The position numbers and the translations under genes were made by a program. From Microcaldota archaeon (lineage in GTDB: Archaea; Micrarchaeota; Micrarchaeia; Micrarchaeales; Micrarchaeaceae), in NCBI GenBank assembly GCA_021812105.1, contig JAKAOQ010000001.1, positions 1-55,994 on the forward strand: 55,994 bases of DNA, in the 5' to 3' direction. The notes beneath the pieces were generated by a model that was given only the letters and a program-made list of their open reading frames with translations, was not told the DNA's origin and made no database searches. Shown here piece after piece: positions 52,724 through 55,994 of the stretch; position 1 is the first letter of the stretch, and each line of letters starts with the position of its first letter.

Positions 52724-52896
52724 TGTGGCCGTTACATCACCCCATATTAAGATTGCACGACAACGTTTTAAACCTTATCTGAAGCTCCTGTTATTCGCCT
52801 ATAATCTGTGCTTGCGGGATTTTGTATGCACTTTTTATATGTTGCATGCCAATTAGTCAATGGTGCGCATCATCGCACACCAATCACGGTAGTTGC

Positions 52897-53874
52897 ATGA
52901 TAACCGTAGGTATAGAGAGCAGCGCACACACCTTCGGAGTTGGAGTCGTAGAGGACGGAAAGATACTCTCTAACGTAAAGTCGATGTACAAGATATCTGA
53001 CAAAGGTATAATACCGATGAAGGTAGCGGATTTTCATCAGAAGAACGCCGCGCGTGTCATAAGGCGCGCTCTGAAAGAGTCGGAAGCGGAGAGGATAGAT
53101 GCTATAGGTTATACAAAGGGGCCAGGCCTCGGCCCATGCCTAAGAGTGGGGCAGCTATCGGCACTCACTCTTTCCAGGATAACGGGAGCGCCGCTGTACC
53201 CTGTTAACCACGCGGCTGCCCACATAGAGGTTACAAGACACCTATTTGGCCTTCACGACCCGCTTGTTGTTTATGTAAGTGGCGGAAACTCACAGATACT
53301 CGGGCTTGAAAATGTGCCGCGTAGGCACTACCACGTCTACGGTGAGACGTTTGACATAGGCGTCGGGAACATGCTGGACTCTTTCGCAAGAGCGGCAGGA
53401 CTGAAGCCGGCGTGGGGATCAAGCGTGGCGAGACTGTCCGAAGGTGGTAGGTACATGCGTATGCCGTACACCGTAAAGGGCATGGACTTCACTTTCACCG
53501 GTCTGCTCACGAACGCCATCGGACTCCTAAAAAGCGTCGATAAGAGGGACGTGGCGTTTTCCCTCCAGGAGACCGCATTCTCGATGATATGCGAGGCTGC
53601 GGAGAGGGCGCTGCTGCTTACAAGGAAAAGGGAGGTGATAGCGTGCGGCGGGGTAGCGCAGAGCACGAGGCTGAAAAAGATGCTCGGGCTGATGGCTGGC
53701 TCGCATAGGGCAAAATTTTACGCGGCCCCAGACGAATTCAATTCCGACAACGGCGCGATGATAGCGGTTGTGGCGGAAAAGATGCATTCTAACGCGAGGC
53801 GCTCGAGCGGGACGATGGATTACGGAGTCAAGCAGAGGTACAGGATAGAGGATTTTGATATATACTGGAGATAA
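52897..53874 (+). CDS. kae1: Kae1/TsaD, KEOPS tRNA threonylcarbamoyltransferase subunit
   Basis: 325 residues from ATG 52897, which follows a TATA element at about 52832-52838. Family motifs: GIESSAHTFGVGVVEDG, NHAAAHIEVTRHL with the metal-binding His pair, YVSGGNSQIL, DIGVGNMLDSFARAAGL, and ACGGVAQSTRLKKML. It transfers the threonylcarbamoyl group to A37 of ANN-decoding tRNAs. The bud32 gene starts two bases after its stop. Confidence 0.95.
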   Translation: MITVGIESSAHTFGVGVVEDGKILSNVKSMYKISDKGIIPMKVADFHQKNAARVIRRALKESEAERIDAIGYTKGPGLGPCLRVGQLSALTLSRITGAPLYPVNHAAAHIEVTRHLFGLHDPLVVYVSGGNSQILGLENVPRRHYHVYGETFDIGVGNMLDSFARAAGLKPAWGSSVARLSEGGRYMRMPYTVKGMDFTFTGLLTNAIGLLKSVDKRDVAFSLQETAFSMICEAAERALLLTRKREVIACGGVAQSTRLKKMLGLMAGSHRAKFYAAPDEFNSDNGAMIAVVAEKMHSNARRSSGTMDYGVKQRYRIEDFDIYWR

Positions 53875-53875
53875 A

Positions 53876-54496
53876 ATGAGAAAAATCTCTGAGGGCGCTG
53901 AGGCTTGCATCTACAAGACCATGATGCTCGGCAGAAATGCGATAATAAAGTACAGGGTAGAAAAATCATACAGAGTGATGGAACTGGACTCCGACCTCAG
54001 GGAGCGCAGGACAAGAAATGAAGCGAGGATACAGGCTGAACTGTATGAAATAGGGGTTCGCGTCCCATCGGTGATGCTGGCGGGCAGGCACTTCATAGTA
54101 ATGAATGAGGTGGCCGGAGAGACGCTGAACAAGATTAAGATGATAGAGTCAGGGCGCGGAAGCACGGCGATCAGGATAATGAGTGAGGCGGGTAGTTTGC
54201 TGGCGAGGATTCACGATCACGGGATATCGCACGGCGATTTCACTACCGCGAACCTGATGCTCGACAGGAATGGAAGGCTGTGGGTGATAGACTTCGGATT
54301 GTCGGCGTTCACTAATTCTGCTGAGGACAAGGCGCTGGACATCATACTGATGAAGAGGTCTGTTGGCGAGAAGCTTTACTCGCACTTCATAAAAGGCTAC
54401 GTGGGGGGGACGGCGGAAGCGGGCAGCGTGCTCAAAAAACTAGAAGAGATAGAGAGGAGGGGCAGGTATCAGACCAGAACGCTCTCGGTTGGATGA
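53876..54496 (+). CDS. bud32: Bud32, KEOPS protein kinase/ATPase subunit
   Basis: 206 residues. A small RIO/PIWI-type kinase: GAEACIYK glycine-rich loop, IIKYRVEKSYR with the Lys, IMSEAGSLLARIHDHGISHG leading into DFTTANLMLD with the catalytic Asp, and WVIDFGLS. The C-terminal basic section includes GYV...RRGRYQTR. It is the partner of Kae1, separate here but fused in some archaea. Confidence 0.95.
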   Translation: MRKISEGAEACIYKTMMLGRNAIIKYRVEKSYRVMELDSDLRERRTRNEARIQAELYEIGVRVPSVMLAGRHFIVMNEVAGETLNKIKMIESGRGSTAIRIMSEAGSLLARIHDHGISHGDFTTANLMLDRNGRLWVIDFGLSAFTNSAEDKALDIILMKRSVGEKLYSHFIKGYVGGTAEAGSVLKKLEEIERRGRYQTRTLSVG

Positions 54497-54499
54497 CAT

Positions 54500-55675
54500 T
54501 CAGAACCTGCCTACTGGAACCTCCGCCTGCTGGTACGATCTTGCAGGGATTAGCGACTCCTCGGCTTCGTACGTTTCGCGCGAGAGCAGCAACAGTACAA
54601 GCGCCGCGAAAGATACCAGGCTTATCGCTATCGTATATACCGCTCCACTGCTTATGTAGCTGTAGCTGAACAGTATCGTACTGAATGCCCCCACCAGCGA
54701 CCCTACCATAAACCCCTTGTCGGAGTGCACGAATATGAGGATTCCAGCAATGATGCTGAACAGCGCTAGGAAGAATCCGAGTAACGCAGAGGTGTAGGCG
54801 TAGTTAAGCTGGGCGATAAACGAAAAGAATCCGATCTTGTTGGCGTAATTCGTTATGTACGCTACCTGGCCTATTGCCGAGAATACAAAAACTACGAAAG
54901 CGATGATGAACAGCAGCGCTGAGAGCATGCTGAGCCTGTTGTACCTTACGGTGGTTTCAACACCGGCTCCCGTTGATACCTTGTCTATGTCCTCAAGGCA
55001 GTAGTAGTTGTTCTTGTACTCTATTATGTCCTCGTAGCAGAAGGGCCTGTTGCAGTAGTTGCAGAGTGCGTAGGCGGGTCTCCACGGATGCCATACGCAG
55101 GACTTGCCCTTGGCCGCGTCCCTGCTCTGTTCCTCGGTACGCGATATGGTTGACTTCTTTACGGGGCCGCCTCCGTGCGCGAACTCACCGGATATTATTG
55201 ACTCTATTTCCTCTTCGCTGGGCTGCAGCGACGAGTATATGCTTTCCACGCTTTCGGTCGGAGGAGACTCACGAACGGGTTGGACCACTGATTCGCGGTT
55301 TATCTCCTGCTCCGCTGCAGGCTGCTTCGGTTGCGGATTTGGTTGAGGCTTTGGCTGCTGCCTTACCACCGCCTTTTCCTGCGGCTTAGGCGCCAGCATC
55401 GCCTGGGGCTGCTGGACAACCTTGGGTTTTGCAGTTTGAATCTCTTTTGGCTGCTGGGCGACTTCCGCTTTTGCGGTTGGAACCTCTTTCGGCTGCTGCA
55501 CCACTTCCGGTTTAGCGATAGGGGTCTCCTTTGGCTGTGGAGCGGGCTTTTGCACCTCGGGCGACTGCTTCTTCTGCGCCTGCACAGGCTTCTCCTTCAC
55601 GGCCTTCTTCATTTTCTTCTCTGACTTCTCTTCGCGCTCCTTGAATATCAGCAGGTCATCAGGGTTCAGAGCCAT
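54500..55675 (-). CDS. Membrane protein with Pro/Lys/Gln-rich repeats and a zinc-finger
   Basis: 391 residues. Residues 1-125 are rich in P, K, Q and contain three 14-residue repeats (49-90). Residues about 195-235 hold a B-box-like zinc site: CVWHPWRPAYALCNYCNRPF, then YYCLEDI. Four hydrophobic segments follow between about 250 and 370. The zinc section resembles B-box zinc fingers found before membrane segments in bacterial and archaeal proteins of unknown role. The repeat region is probably an extended spacer. Start ATG 55675. The S26e-like gene lies directly upstream on the same strand. Confidence 0.7.
   Translation of the reverse strand: MALNPDDLLIFKEREEKSEKKMKKAVKEKPVQAQKKQSPEVQKPAPQPKETPIAKPEVVQQPKEVPTAKAEVAQQPKEIQTAKPKVVQQPQAMLAPKPQEKAVVRQQPKPQPNPQPKQPAAEQEINRESVVQPVRESPPTESVESIYSSLQPSEEEIESIISGEFAHGGGPVKKSTISRTEEQSRDAAKGKSCVWHPWRPAYALCNYCNRPFCYEDIIEYKNNYYCLEDIDKVSTGAGVETTVRYNRLSMLSALLFIIAFVVFVFSAIGQVAYITNYANKIGFFSFIAQLNYAYTSALLGFFLALFSIIAGILIFVHSDKGFMVGSLVGAFSTILFSYSYISSGAVYTIAISLVSFAALVLLLLSRETYEAEESLIPARSYQQAEVPVGRF
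55406..55531 (-). repeat. Three 42-base in-frame tandem repeats in the membrane zinc-finger gene
   Basis: They encode KETPIAKPEVVQQP, KEVPTAKAEVAQQP and KEIQTAKPKVVQQP (residues 49-62, 63-76, 77-90). Such an array can change copy number between strains. Confidence 0.7.
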
Positions 55676-55680
55676 TCGGT

Positions 55681-55923
55681 CTACACCGTTTCCTCTCTGC
55701 GTTTAGCCGCCAAGCGCTTCTTCTTCTCGAATATTCCTCTGTGCTTTGCGCAGCTTATGCAGTAGTAAAGCTTCTGCCTTTCAAAGAACCTTATGTCGTT
55801 CGCGTCGTGGGTATCGGTGCTCAGGCTTATCCCGCGCTCGAATACCACGGCTTTGTTTCTTGGAATCTTCCTTCCGCAAGAACTGCATACTACAAGAGTA
55901 GATCTTCCTCGCAAGTTAAACAC
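55681..55923 (-). CDS. rps26e: S26e-like ribosomal protein (eS26)
   Basis: About 77-80 residues. CSSCGRKIPRNKAVVF and YYCISCAKHRGIF give the C-x2-C...C-x2-C zinc site with the CG-R-x-x-P-x-x-K-A and YYC-x-SCA-x-H signatures of S26e; the tail is basic. Start GTG 55923, or TTG 55914 with AGGTG six bases upstream, which would give MRGRSTLVV. S26e is found in Crenarchaeota-type and some DPANN archaea but not in most Euryarchaeota. Confidence 0.75.
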   Translation of the reverse strand: MFNLRGRSTLVVCSSCGRKIPRNKAVVFERGISLSTDTHDANDIRFFERQKLYYCISCAKHRGIFEKKKRLAAKRREETV

Positions 55924-55948
55924 CTGATAGCTTTTACGATAAAAAAGA

Positions 55949-55994
55949 TTAAAAAGGATTGTGAGTTATGCGAGCGTAGCCGTTTCCGCCAGTC
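55949..55994 (-). CDS. Possible 3' end of a gene cut by the window edge
   Basis: A minus-strand frame encodes TGGNGYARITHNPF before TAA at 55949-55951. Another frame would end LAETATLA at 55966. The piece is too short to choose between them. Confidence 0.2.
   Translation of the reverse strand, partial: TGGNGYARITHNPF

Noticed and set aside
1..55994. CRISPR array or cas genes
   Set aside because: No regularly spaced repeats and no Cas proteins were seen.

Overview
The window is archaeal chromosome. Diagnostic genes are both subunits of the archaeal replicative polymerase PolD, the GatDE amidotransferase, KEOPS subunits Kae1 and Bud32, aIF2 gamma, S6e, L40e, an S26e-like protein, Alba, NreA and a Cdc48/VAT ATPase. 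Genes are tightly packed, often overlap by 1-4 bases, use many AGG/AGA and ATA codons, and are preceded by TATA boxes about 25-30 bases upstream of leaderless starts or by GGTG-type ribosome-binding sites. Two of three tRNA genes carry introns. The mix suggests a DPANN archaeon, most likely of the Micrarchaeota/ARMAN type; this assignment is an inference without any database search.

Layout. 1-770: 5' part of a TnpB-type gene with its hairpin end, next to an intron-containing tRNA-Met. 0.9-5.9 kb: large membrane glycosyltransferase-like protein, then an Lrp-like regulator divergent from two very small genes. 5.9-18.4 kb: ileS, PLD-like protein, histone-like protein, tRNA-Gly, KaiC-like protein, gatDE, M24 peptidase, nreA, GT2. 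18.4-23.6 kb: leftward surface-glycan set (FkbM methyltransferase, GT4, sulfatase-like) ending in a DNA glycosylase. 23.7-32.3 kb: alkA, trpS, PolD large and small subunits, UPF0147. 32.6-38.1 kb: VIT-type metal transporter, ParB-like/HAD gene pair, tRNA-Thr with intron, polysaccharide flippase. 38.2-44.2 kb: MNT/HEPN toxin-antitoxin pair, a second copy of the small-gene/Lrp divergon, two EamA transporters, L40e. 44.3-56 kb: very long HMG-CoA synthase-like protein, Cdc48, S6e-aIF2 gamma, CBS protein, Alba, Kae1-Bud32, membrane zinc-finger protein, S26e-like.

The strongest candidate for an undescribed system is a three-gene divergon present twice, 35 kb apart and in opposite orientation: a double-HTH Lrp-like regulator facing a short operon that encodes a stand-alone RAM/ACT-like domain (about 96-104 aa, 42 of 73 aligned residues identical between copies) and a 46-54 aa protein that starts around DDDVVVV and has a PG-x-VW motif. 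Copy 1 is 3439-5549, copy 2 is 39308-40904. A second striking point is an otherwise complete isoleucyl-tRNA synthetase in which both class I signatures are replaced (HIGH by AAHH, KMSKS by EMHRH). Other points: an HMG-CoA synthase with a large helical insertion, a KaiC-like protein without the Walker A lysine, a ParB-like/HAD overlapping gene pair, and a ribbon-helix-helix fused to the MNT antitoxin.
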